Shown here one piece after another: positions 54,120 to 62,392 of a DNA stretch of 64,000 nt. The notes beneath the pieces are model-generated. The model was given only the letters and a program-made list of their open reading frames with translations, made no database searches and was not told the DNA's origin. Location of the stretch: NCBI RefSeq assembly GCF_009649845.1, contig NZ_WJIE01000002.1:868001-932000 (forward strand), given 5' to 3'. Each line of letters starts with the position of its first letter. The first letter of the stretch is position 1. The position numbers and the translations under genes are program-made. This stretch comes from Polyangium spumosum (lineage in GTDB: Bacteria > Myxococcota_A > Polyangia > Polyangiales > Polyangiaceae).

Positions 54120-55391
54120 CTACCCCCGCTCCGAAGCCGGCGCCGCCTGCCTTTGCAACAGGAGCGCGACGCCGAGCAACATCGCCGCCCCGGCGGCCGC
54201 GCCGAGGAACGGGGAGACCGGCCCCACGCGGTTGTACATGAAGCCCCACGTGGCAGGCCACACCGTCCGCGCCCAGCTCCCGGTCGATTGCGCATAACCG
54301 AGCACCGTGCCCCGCTGATCCTCACGCGCATACAGCGACGCCAGGGACGAAATGGAGGGGTTGTTGATCGCCACCCCCACCCCGATGAGGACGTTCGCGA
54401 GGACCATCATCCACGGCTGCATCGAGAACGCAGCGCAGAGCATCCCGGCGAGCATGAGCGCGCCGGCGGCCTCGATCAGCGTGAGCTCGCTGAAGCGGGC
54501 CGAGAGGCGCTTGATCAGAAAACCCTGAATCACGACCGCGGACACGCCGAAGATCGCGAACATGTACCCGACCTCCACCCCCGTCCATCCGAATCGATCG
54601 TGCGAGAGCAGCGGGAACGCGACGTTCAGGACCGTCATCGCCATGAACGTGTAGAAATACATCTGGAGGACCGCCGCGATCCGTTTGTCGGCGACGATCT
54701 CCGAGAAGGTCGCCTCCTTTCGCGGCTCGTCCCGCGTGGGGCCGCGATAGGCGGCGCCCCCCGCGCGCTCGGGCTCACGGACGGGCCGCGTCTCCGGCAT
54801 GAGCGCGGCGGCGAGGAGGAGGTCGACGAAGGCCATCAACGCCGCCGCGATCGGCGGCGCCCAGAGCGCGATCTTCTCCGTCATGCCGCCGATCACCGGG
54901 CCCATGATCATCCCGAGCCCGATCCCCGCCCCGAGCCGCCCCATGGCCGCCGCCCGCTCGTGTTTTTCGGTCACGTCCGCGATGGCCGCCTGACACGCGG
55001 CGAGGTTGCCCGCCGTCGCCCCCGCGAGCAGCCGCGACACGAAGAGGAGCCAGAGCACCTGGAAGTGCACCGCCGCCGCGAAGAGCACCATGCTCAGGGC
55101 ATTGCCGAAGAGGCTCAGCACGATCACCCGCCGGCGGCCGAACCGATCGGACAAACGCCCGAGGTGGGGCGTCGCGAGCGCCTGCGCGAATGAATAACTG
55201 CTTATGAGCAATCCCGTGACGGTGCCCGACCAGGCCTCGGACACCAGCGGCTTCACGTAAAACGGGAGCAGCGGAATCGTGATCCCGAACCCGACGAGGT
55301 CGAGGAACACGGTCACGATGACGACGAACAGGACGCGGTCGCGCACCTTCTCGCGCGCGGCCGCTTCGGCGGTGGGCATGGCTGTCAGCAT
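54120..55391 (-). CDS. MFS drug/metabolite exporter, TetA-like
   Basis: 423 residues, twelve spans. The first-loop motif is GRLSDRFGRRRVIVLSL and the export motif C region is GRLGAGIGLGMIMGPVIGG, typical of the 12-span DHA1/TetA-type drug:H+ antiporters. N terminus VVIVTVFLDLVGFGITIPLL. A central cytoplasmic loop separates spans 6 and 7 (RPVREPERAGGAAYRGPTRD). Substrate not predictable; no repressor beside it. ATG 55379 is an alternative start. Convergent with the PLC gene. Confidence 0.88.
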   Translation of the reverse strand: MLTAMPTAEAAAREKVRDRVLFVVIVTVFLDLVGFGITIPLLPFYVKPLVSEAWSGTVTGLLISSYSFAQALATPHLGRLSDRFGRRRVIVLSLFGNALSMVLFAAAVHFQVLWLLFVSRLLAGATAGNLAACQAAIADVTEKHERAAAMGRLGAGIGLGMIMGPVIGGMTEKIALWAPPIAAALMAFVDLLLAAALMPETRPVREPERAGGAAYRGPTRDEPRKEATFSEIVADKRIAAVLQMYFYTFMAMTVLNVAFPLLSHDRFGWTGVEVGYMFAIFGVSAVVIQGFLIKRLSARFSELTLIEAAGALMLAGMLCAAFSMQPWMMVLANVLIGVGVAINNPSISSLASLYAREDQRGTVLGYAQSTGSWARTVWPATWGFMYNRVGPVSPFLGAAAGAAMLLGVALLLQRQAAPASERG

Positions 55392-55475
55392 CGGGAGGGA
55401 CGTGGGGGGGCGTCCTATCCATGCCAGAAAGCCGCGCTCCTGTAAAGCGCGCTCAGGACGCCCGGCGAGGGAGGC

Positions 55476-56093
55476 TCAATCGCAGTGTCCGGCGCCGTCT
55501 GCGTTCAGAATACCAGCACGCAAGAACACTTCCAGGCGGCCCCGCTCGCCCATACCGAGCAGACGAGCCCCGCGCGGGGAGACGATGACCGGGATTCGCC
55601 GGTCGAAGGCCCCCTGCTCCCATTCTTTTTGCCAGCTCTCCAGGGTCCGTTTGTCGGCCTCCCCCACGACGAGCTCGGGCAAACCCGCGACGCGGCACAG
55701 CTCGTCGAGCACGTCTTTTTCGGAGATGTCACGGGCGTGCACCCACAGGGCGCGATAAAGGAGCGTCTTCAGCCCCTCCGCGCGCGCCGGGTCGTGCCTG
55801 CGCGCCGCCGCGATGAGCAGCGTCGCCCGCTCGGTGTTGGGCCGGGCCGGCGGGGTGCTGATGCTCATGACCGGCTCGCGTTGCCGCACGGATTGGACCT
55901 CGCGTTGCAGCTCCTCGCGCTCGGGGGTCGTGTTCTTCGCGGGGACGGGCAGGTTCGGCATGTGCCGGACGCCGCGCCATTCGACCCTGCGCTCCGCGCC
56001 GAGCTCGATCAGGCGCTCGTTCTGCGCGTGGCAAAAAGGGCAATTGAGGTCGCCGTAAAAGATGTAGGGCGCGGATTCGGCTGGCTCATTCAT
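55476..56093 (-). CDS. DsbA/2-hydroxychromene-isomerase-like thioredoxin-fold protein
   Basis: 205 residues, starting 8 nt inside the L,D-transpeptidase gene. Thioredoxin fold with the redox motif CPFC in FYGDLNCPFCHAQNERL, a long helical insertion (YRALWVHARDISEKDVLDEL) and a late cis-Pro strand (DRRIPVIVSPRGARLLGMGE). This is the layout of the FrnE/DsbA branch. No signal peptide is visible, so it is probably cytoplasmic, unlike classical DsbA. Last gene of the DUF1592-DUF1552-L,D-transpeptidase operon. Confidence 0.82.
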   Translation of the reverse strand: MNEPAESAPYIFYGDLNCPFCHAQNERLIELGAERRVEWRGVRHMPNLPVPAKNTTPEREELQREVQSVRQREPVMSISTPPARPNTERATLLIAAARRHDPARAEGLKTLLYRALWVHARDISEKDVLDELCRVAGLPELVVGEADKRTLESWQKEWEQGAFDRRIPVIVSPRGARLLGMGERGRLEVFLRAGILNADGAGHCD

Positions 56094-57963
56094 GGATGAT
56101 CACCGTCGTCCCCTCCCCGAAATCCTCGCCCGCGTTCACCGCGTGCCACCCCTCGGGGACGGGCGGGTCGGTCCAGAGGAACACGCGGTGCGCGTCCACG
56201 GGGGAGAGGTTGATGCAGCCGTGGCTGCGCGGCGTGCCGAAGACGTCGTGCCAGTACGCCGCGTGTAATGCGTACCCGCTCTCGAAATACTGGATGTACG
56301 GGACGTCCCGGAGCTGGAACGTACCCTCGCCGCGGCGCCGCGTGACGCCGTATTCGCCGTCGCCCTTGCGCGGGATCTTCTCGTCGCCCCCGGCCGCGGG
56401 CTTGCCCTTCGGGGCCGCCGACTTCGCCGCGGGTTTTCCGCCCTTCGGGGCCTTGGGATCGGCCTTGCCGCCTTTCCCTTTGCCGCCGGCCTTCGGCGTC
56501 GTGGACTTGCCGCCGCCGGCGGGCGAATGCGACGCCGCGACGGTCGAGACCTTGGCGCCGCCGACGCTCGATCCCTCATTGGAATCCATGGTGGCCGTGA
56601 TGTGCTTGTTGCGGATCTTGAACATGCCGCGCACCGTGGCCGTGGTCTTCTTCGGATCGTCGAGCCCGGCCTTGCCCGTGGAGACGAGCGTCGCATAAAT
56701 GGGGCGCTTGCCCTCCCACATCACGAAGGTCTGGTTCGTGATGGAGATCTCGATCCATTTCTTGCCCTTCTCGGCGTCGTCGGGGAACGAGGCGGGCGGG
56801 ACGGCGAGGCCGACGTCGAGCTGGCTGAGCCAGCGTTTGTCCTTCGTCCGGTAATACTTGACGCCCTCGACGATCTTCATCGTGCCGACGAGCGGGTGGA
56901 TGCTGCGCCATTCGACGTCGTCCGCGGCAATGGCCTTGCCCTTGGAAATGCGGTACGTCTTGGCGCCCTGCGTGCGGATGAACGCGAGCGGGAGCGAGAA
57001 CTCGTCCGTGAGCTCGACCCCGTGCCAGGGCGAGCCGAGGTCGGGCTTGACCTTGGTGTGGGGCGCGAGGCGCAGATCCGTGGTGATCACGAAGCGCCGA
57101 TTCAGGCCCTCCTCGCCCGTGGGGAACGAGCCGATGAGCGAGAGGCCCGTGAAGCGGCGCGCCCGGTCGGCGAAGATCGCGAATTCCGGGACCTTGAAAT
57201 CGCTGATGTTGGGGATGAGGCGCTTGCCGCCCTCGAGCCAGAACGGAATGGGATCCGCGTCCGTCTCGCCGCCGAGGAGCTGGCCGAGGGCGAGCTCCTG
57301 CGAGTTCTTGCCGAGCCCCATCTCGCCGATACGTTTCCCCGGAATGGGTACGCCCCGCTCGTCGATCGGGATGTCCGGCGCGCCGAGGACGACCTTGTTG
57401 ATCGTGGCCTCGTTCTGCTGGTACCACTCGAGGTGCTCCTTGAGCTTGAACTCGGACTTGAACTGCTGCTCCGCCGTGGGGACACGGAGGTAGAGCGGGA
57501 GCACGGCCCGGACGAACCCATAACGATACGGCAGGGCCGCCTTGAGGTCCGGGCGCCTCGCGGCGGCCTTCAGGATCGGGCTCTCGAGGTCGGTCGTGGC
57601 GTCTTCCCCGGCGCACACGAAGCCCTTCGGGTGAATCTCGTACCAGCCGCCGGGACAACCGGCCTTGCCGACGGGCTCCTCCGAGCGGGCGACCTTGGCG
57701 CCGACGCGCAGGTAGCCGAGCTTCTTCGAGGTGTCGCGCGGCTCGGCGTAGACGGTCGTGACGAACGCGGTGATGCCGAGCAGCGGCTTGTCCGGGGGCG
57801 CCGGCGGCTCCGGGACCGAGTTCTGGCCTTGCGTGGCCTGCGGCGTGACGGCCGCGTCGTCAGCGACGCCGCCGTCGGTCGAGCCAGCCGCGCCGGGGCG
57901 CTTGCAGCCGAGGGCCGCGAGGCAGGCGAGGCCGGCCATGGTGAAGAGGGAATAACAGCGCAT
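56086..57963 (-). CDS. L,D-transpeptidase (YkuD) lipoprotein with intradomain linker
   Basis: 625 residues. Signal peptide with lipobox AALGC. An SH3-like region (TVYAEPRDTSKKLGYLRVGA) near residues 65-85 and a large central domain of unknown fold follow. The YkuD catalytic domain begins KKWIEISITNQTFVMWEGKR (about 400-420) and ends with the active-site block YALHAAYWHDVFGTPRSHGC (Cys in SHGCINLS). Between the two halves is a ~75-residue Gly/Lys/Pro/Ala linker (464-537; units like KAGGKGKGG). It should make 3-3 peptidoglycan cross-links or anchor proteins. Starts 3 nt after the DUF1552 stop. Confidence 0.87.
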   Translation of the reverse strand: MRCYSLFTMAGLACLAALGCKRPGAAGSTDGGVADDAAVTPQATQGQNSVPEPPAPPDKPLLGITAFVTTVYAEPRDTSKKLGYLRVGAKVARSEEPVGKAGCPGGWYEIHPKGFVCAGEDATTDLESPILKAAARRPDLKAALPYRYGFVRAVLPLYLRVPTAEQQFKSEFKLKEHLEWYQQNEATINKVVLGAPDIPIDERGVPIPGKRIGEMGLGKNSQELALGQLLGGETDADPIPFWLEGGKRLIPNISDFKVPEFAIFADRARRFTGLSLIGSFPTGEEGLNRRFVITTDLRLAPHTKVKPDLGSPWHGVELTDEFSLPLAFIRTQGAKTYRISKGKAIAADDVEWRSIHPLVGTMKIVEGVKYYRTKDKRWLSQLDVGLAVPPASFPDDAEKGKKWIEISITNQTFVMWEGKRPIYATLVSTGKAGLDDPKKTTATVRGMFKIRNKHITATMDSNEGSSVGGAKVSTVAASHSPAGGGKSTTPKAGGKGKGGKADPKAPKGGKPAAKSAAPKGKPAAGGDEKIPRKGDGEYGVTRRRGEGTFQLRDVPYIQYFESGYALHAAYWHDVFGTPRSHGCINLSPVDAHRVFLWTDPPVPEGWHAVNAGEDFGEGTTVIIHE

Positions 57964-57966
57964 CCT

Positions 57967-59307
57967 TCAGACGAGCAGACCCGGTAATGGGCCATTACAA
58001 TAGGCAGGGTTGCCGAACGTCGCGACGGGCACGCCCATCGCGTGGGCGAGGGTGATCAAGAGATCGTTGTGGTAGGCGCCTTCGAACTTGCGCCATCGGC
58101 CTGTGTTCAGCGCGCCGCCCGCGCCGCCGACGAGCAGGAGCGGGACGTCGCGGCGCGCGTGGGTGTTGCCCTGGGCGATGTCGGTGCACCAGAGGATGAC
58201 GGTGTTGTCGAGGACCGTGCCGTCGCCCTCGGGCACGCTGTCGAGCTTCGCGCAGAGGTACGCGAGCTGCTGGGCATGCCAGTGGCCGATGTCGATGAGC
58301 ATCTGCTGGCGCTTCGTGTCCCCGTCGCTCGAATGCGAGAGCGTGTGGTGCGGCTCGTCCTGGCCGAGCCACGTGAAGACCTTGCCCGTCTGCACCGTGG
58401 TCCACTGGATGCTCGCCACGCGCGTGAGGTCGCAGATGAGCGACATCGCGAGCAGGTCGAGCTGGACCTTGGCGATGGCCGGGTAGTTGTCGTTCTCCAG
58501 GGGCTCGACGGGGGCGCCGAGGACGGGCGGGTTGCAGGCGCCGCCGATGACCCCGGGCGCGTCGAGGCGCTTCTCGATCTCGCGAACGGCCTCGAGGTGC
58601 GCGTCGACCTTCATGCGGTCGCTCGCGCCGAGCCGCGTCGAGAGGCGCTGGTAGTCGCCGGTCACGGCGTCGAGCACGGTCCTCCTCTGCGCCCGGAGCT
58701 TGGCGAGGGCCTCGGGATCGGTGCCGAGGTCCGAGAAGATACGCTTGTAGGCCTCGTACGGGTCGTCCTCGGGCGGCACGGGTTGCCCGGGGCCGCGGTA
58801 GGAGATGCGGGCCGAGACGTTGGCGTACTGGACCTGCACGCCGAACTCGAGCGAGGGGAAACGTGTGGTCTGGCCGATCTGGTCCGCGAGGAACTGATCG
58901 AGCGAGATGCCCCCGCCCCAGCCGACCATCTTGCCCGGGTTGCAGGCGTACGGAAAGAGCGAGCCCTCCTGGAGCTCGGTGCCCGTCAGCGCGTGGCCGA
59001 TGCCCTGCTGGTGCGGGTCGCCGGGGCCGTGGTAGGCCGACTCGTAGTCGACGCCTTCGAGCAGGATCGCCTTCTTCTTGAAGGGCTCGAGCGGCGCGAG
59101 GATGGGGCCGAAGCTGAAGTCGGTCCCGCTGCCCGTGGGGGTCCACGCGGGTTTGACCGTGCCGAGGCCCGTAAAAAACACGACAAAACGCTTCGGGAAG
59201 GCGGCCCCGCGGGCCGAATCGGCCATGGCCCCGAGGAACGGCAGGCCGACGGCCACGCCGCCGAGGCCGCGGAGGAGCGTGCGACGGCTCAGGGTGAGCT
59301 TTTTCAT
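57967..59307 (-). CDS. DUF1552 secreted protein (second copy)
   Basis: 446 residues from ATG 59307, overlapping the DUF1592 stop (ATGA). Tat-like signal KLTLSRRTLLRGLGGVAVGL. Conserved DUF1552 stretches: RFVVFFTGLGTVKPAWTPTG, FPSLEFGVQVQYANVSARIS, SYRGPGQPVPPEDDPYEAYK, EPHHTLSHSSDGDTKRQQML, NTVILWCTDIAQGNTHARRD. Same domain as the protein at 17462 but only moderately similar, so the pairs are old paralogs. Here the order is DUF1592 then DUF1552, the reverse of the first pair. Function unknown. Confidence 0.9.
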   Translation of the reverse strand: MKKLTLSRRTLLRGLGGVAVGLPFLGAMADSARGAAFPKRFVVFFTGLGTVKPAWTPTGSGTDFSFGPILAPLEPFKKKAILLEGVDYESAYHGPGDPHQQGIGHALTGTELQEGSLFPYACNPGKMVGWGGGISLDQFLADQIGQTTRFPSLEFGVQVQYANVSARISYRGPGQPVPPEDDPYEAYKRIFSDLGTDPEALAKLRAQRRTVLDAVTGDYQRLSTRLGASDRMKVDAHLEAVREIEKRLDAPGVIGGACNPPVLGAPVEPLENDNYPAIAKVQLDLLAMSLICDLTRVASIQWTTVQTGKVFTWLGQDEPHHTLSHSSDGDTKRQQMLIDIGHWHAQQLAYLCAKLDSVPEGDGTVLDNTVILWCTDIAQGNTHARRDVPLLLVGGAGGALNTGRWRKFEGAYHNDLLITLAHAMGVPVATFGNPAYCNGPLPGLLV

Positions 59308-60977
59308 GGCGCCTGCGTCACGACGGCCCGGCGGTACCGGAACGCGTCGGTCTGGGTGAGGGCGACGAGCAGCTCCTTCACGTTGAAGCCGCTCGCCTCG
59401 AAGGCCTTCTGGAGCTCGTTCATCGAGCAACGATCGTCCTCGCCTTCGACGCGGCCGTAGGCGAAGCGGAACCACTGGGTGGCGACACACTGGCGGGCCT
59501 CCTCGCTCTGCGCGAGGCGCTGCCCGAGCTCGACGACCCCGTGGAAGGGCCCGTCGATGTTGCGGGTGTCGACGAGCTCGCCCGAGTCGTCGACGGGCAA
59601 GCCCTGGTCGGTGTCGCGGTAGAGGCCGATGCCGTCGTAGTGCTCGAAGCCGAAGCCGACGGGGTCCATCTTGACGTGGCAACCCGCGCAGGCGTCGTTC
59701 TCCGAGTGCTCGGCGAAGCGCTCGCGCGTCGTGGCGTCGGGCCGGACCTCGGGCGCGTTGAAGGCGGCGTTGTTCGGCGGCGGCGGCAGGATCTGGCAGA
59801 GCAGGCGCTCGCGGACGAACTTGCCGCGGTGCACGGGCGAGGTCTGGTTCGGCTTGCCCGTGGCGGCGAGCACGCTCGCGTGCGTGAGGATGCCCGAGGC
59901 CCTCGTGGGATCGAGCTCCACGCGCTCGAAGCTCTGCGTCGCCGGGGCATCCTCGACGCCGTAAAACGAGGCGAGCTCCGCGTTCAGCATCGAGTAGCTG
60001 GCGGTGAAGACGCTGCCGATGTCGCCCTCGCCCTCGAAGATGACGTCCTCGAGGAAGGCCAAGGTCTCGGCCCGCCAGAGCGGGCGCAGGCCCTCGTAGT
60101 ACTTGGGGTACGCGGAGGCGTCCTTCTTGATGTTGTCGATGTGATTGAGGCCGAGCCACTGGGCATTGAAATTCGCCACGGCCTCGCGCGCCCGCGGATC
60201 GTCAAGCATGCGGCGCGCCTCCGCCTCGACCTCCTCCTTCGTGCCGAGGCGCCCCTCGTCCGCGGCGGCGAAGAGGGCCTCGTCCGGCATCGTGCCCCAG
60301 AGCATGTACGAGAGGCGCGAGGCGACCTCGTGGTGCGTGAGGGGCACGACGTCGGCCTCGACAGGGTCGGGCATTCCGAACTCGACGCGGTAGAGGAAGT
60401 GCGGCGACTGGAGCAACACCTGGAGGACGAGCTCGATCCCCTTCACGAACCCGCCCTCGCCGAGCCCCCACGAGAACACGCCCTGAAGGCGCGTGACCTC
60501 GTCGTCGGTGAGGGGCCTGCGGTAGGCGCGGCGGCCGAAGGTCTGGATGAACGTGGTGGCGCACGCCTGGTCCCCCATCGTCCCGGGGTCACAGGGCACC
60601 AGGGCGCCGAGGTCTTGCACGGCGCGGGCGGCGATCTGTTCGGCCGCGACCATGTACTGCTCGGCGAGGATCTGCGTGACGCCGAGGGCCGTGGCCTGGT
60701 TGTCGAAGCCCATGGCCTCCTCTTCGGGCACGAAGCTCGAAGCGGGCTGGGTGTCGTCGCCGACGAGGTCGCGGACGGTGTTGTTGTACTCGAACCGGGT
60801 CATGCGCCGGATGGGCGATTTGCCCGGGATCGTGCCGATGCACTGGAAGGCGGGCGCCTCCGCGGTGTGCTCGCCCGGCGGGTCGCCGATGTGGCCCGAG
60901 CAGGCCGCGAGCGACGCCGCCCCGCCGAGGGCGAGGGCGCCACCGAGGAGCCATGGCAAGCGCGCAGCGTAGGTCAT
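59304..60977 (-). CDS. DUF1592-family lipoprotein (second copy, short)
   Basis: 557 residues from ATG 60977. Lipobox SLAAC. Conserved: RRMTRFEYNNTVRDLVGDDT (DUF1587), FGRRAYRRPLTDDEVTRL (DUF1595), QSPHFLYRVEFGMPD and RLSYMLWGTMPDEALFAAAD (DUF1592), HASVLAATGKPNQTSPVHRG and a CAGCHVKMDPVGFGFEHYDG haem-type motif (DUF1588), then DUF1585. It lacks both the N-terminal haem motif and the CBM2-like tail of the first copy. A separate haem-motif lipoprotein encoded at 61919 on the other strand may replace the N-terminal motif. Heads the four-gene operon running to 55476. Confidence 0.9.
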   Translation of the reverse strand: MTYAARLPWLLGGALALGGAASLAACSGHIGDPPGEHTAEAPAFQCIGTIPGKSPIRRMTRFEYNNTVRDLVGDDTQPASSFVPEEEAMGFDNQATALGVTQILAEQYMVAAEQIAARAVQDLGALVPCDPGTMGDQACATTFIQTFGRRAYRRPLTDDEVTRLQGVFSWGLGEGGFVKGIELVLQVLLQSPHFLYRVEFGMPDPVEADVVPLTHHEVASRLSYMLWGTMPDEALFAAADEGRLGTKEEVEAEARRMLDDPRAREAVANFNAQWLGLNHIDNIKKDASAYPKYYEGLRPLWRAETLAFLEDVIFEGEGDIGSVFTASYSMLNAELASFYGVEDAPATQSFERVELDPTRASGILTHASVLAATGKPNQTSPVHRGKFVRERLLCQILPPPPNNAAFNAPEVRPDATTRERFAEHSENDACAGCHVKMDPVGFGFEHYDGIGLYRDTDQGLPVDDSGELVDTRNIDGPFHGVVELGQRLAQSEEARQCVATQWFRFAYGRVEGEDDRCSMNELQKAFEASGFNVKELLVALTQTDAFRYRRAVVTQAP

Positions 60978-61110
60978 GGGCGAAGGATCCGCGGGGGCTT
61001 GGCCGCGGCCTCCGGAGAGTAGAAGAAGGTGGGCTTCGCGTCGATATTTTCCTGATGCCGATCGCGTGCTTCGCCTCGACGAAGAAGGAGAGATCGCTAC
61101 CCTGCGGCCC

Positions 61111-61929
61111 GTGCCCTCCCGGGGAAAACACCGCGTCGCCGTGGCGCTCGCGACCGCAGCCGCGGTCGCCGCGGCCAGCGCCTCCGCAGCCGCCGCCGAT
61201 CCCGCCTCGCCGGTCGGGGGCACGTTGCGCTTCGGGGTCGAGGTCGCGGGGCGCTCCTTCGCCTACTCCGACCCGCTGAAGGTCGCCACGAACCTCAGGC
61301 CCTACGACGTCGCCGGCGTGCCGCTGCTCCGCCTCGGCGGCGAGCTCAGGCCCCTGCAGTGGACGCGCGTGTCCGTGCTCGAAGACGTGGGGATCACGGG
61401 CGAGTACACGTTCGCGCCGTACCTCTCGTCCTCCGTGACGGCGGGCGCCGACATCCGGACGAGCTGGGATCGTGGGAGCGTCGGGCTGCGGGTGCCGATC
61501 CGGCTCGGGCGCGGCGAGCACGCGGCGGTGGTCGCGCCGGTCGTCGGGTACGGCTGGCTCGACTTTTCGTTCCAGGAGACCGGGCCCCTCGCGGCGGAGA
61601 TCCCGACCGTGGGCTACCGGATGCTGCGCGTGGGCGTCGACGGGCGCCTGCGGCTGAAGGGGCCGGTGACGCTCCTGGGCGCGTTCGAGTACCTGGAGCC
61701 CGTCTCCGGCGGCGCGCTCTACGAGCGGTTCCGCGACGCGACGATCGGGGGGATCGACACGAGCCTCGGCCTCGCGCTCGCCGTCACGAAGGGGGCGGAG
61801 GTCTCGCTCTCGGTCGCCTACACGCGCTTCTTCTCGACGTTCGTGCCTGTGCCCGGCGACGCCTACGTGGCCGGCGGGGCGCTCGATCAATTCGTCAGCG
61901 TGAAGCTTGGGATCGACTATGCCCCGTGA
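61111..61929 (+). CDS. Secreted barrel-like protein, hypothetical
   Basis: 272 residues from GTG 61111. A signal peptide (VAVALATAAAVAAASASAAAAD) is followed by alternating hydrophobic beta strands (GTLRFGVEVAGRSFAYSD, ITGEYTFAPYLSSSVTAGAD, SVGLRVPIRLGRGEHAAVVA, AEVSLSVAYTRFFSTF, FVSVKLGIDYAP). This resembles a small outer-membrane barrel. Its end overlaps the next gene by 11 nt, so the two are co-expressed. Function unknown. Confidence 0.6.
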   Translation: MPSRGKHRVAVALATAAAVAAASASAAAADPASPVGGTLRFGVEVAGRSFAYSDPLKVATNLRPYDVAGVPLLRLGGELRPLQWTRVSVLEDVGITGEYTFAPYLSSSVTAGADIRTSWDRGSVGLRVPIRLGRGEHAAVVAPVVGYGWLDFSFQETGPLAAEIPTVGYRMLRVGVDGRLRLKGPVTLLGAFEYLEPVSGGALYERFRDATIGGIDTSLGLALAVTKGAEVSLSVAYTRFFSTFVPVPGDAYVAGGALDQFVSVKLGIDYAP

Positions 61930-62356
61930 CGTCCGTGCCCGAAGGCGCGCGCTCGGCTCCGCGCTCGTGCTGCTCGTGATCACGCTCCTCGCCTCCGGCT
62001 GCCCCGGCCGGCTGGAAGACCCGGACCGCTTCCTCGACGGCGGCGGGTTCACCTGCCCGGACGTCGTGACGGAGCTCTTCCCGCAGCGCTGCGGCGGCTC
62101 GATCTGTCACGAAGGCGCGGAGCCGGCGGCGGGGCTCGATCTGGTCGCGGAGGGCGTCGTCGAGCGGCTCGTCGACAAGATGGGGCGCGACTGTCCGGGC
62201 ATCCTCGTCGACCCGGTGGTGCCGGAGTCGAGCTTGCTCTACGAGAAGCTCTTGCCCTTGCCGAGCTGCGGATCGCCGATGCCGATCGGAAAGCCGACGC
62301 TGACGGCCGAGGAGCTCGCCTGTGTGCGGGACTGGATCTCGGCGCAGACCCCGTAG
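61919..62356 (+). CDS. Small lipoprotein with CX4CH haem-like motif
   Basis: 145 residues from ATG 61919 (in-frame TTG 61907 is an alternative). Lipobox LASGC. The sequence FPQRCGGSICHEGAEPAAGL holds a Cys-X4-Cys-His motif, wider than the usual CX2CH. The later SCGSPMPIGKPTLTAEELACVRDWI supplies a Met-Pro and the helix typical of cytochrome c-like domains in planctomycete-type PSCyt1/DUF1592 proteins. A redox partner for the neighbouring DUF1592/DUF1552 proteins is plausible. Haem attachment is not certain. Confidence 0.65.
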   Translation: MPRDVRARRRALGSALVLLVITLLASGCPGRLEDPDRFLDGGGFTCPDVVTELFPQRCGGSICHEGAEPAAGLDLVAEGVVERLVDKMGRDCPGILVDPVVPESSLLYEKLLPLPSCGSPMPIGKPTLTAEELACVRDWISAQTP

Positions 62357-62392
62357 GCCGGGCGGCCGATCAGAGGTATACGACCAGGATCT

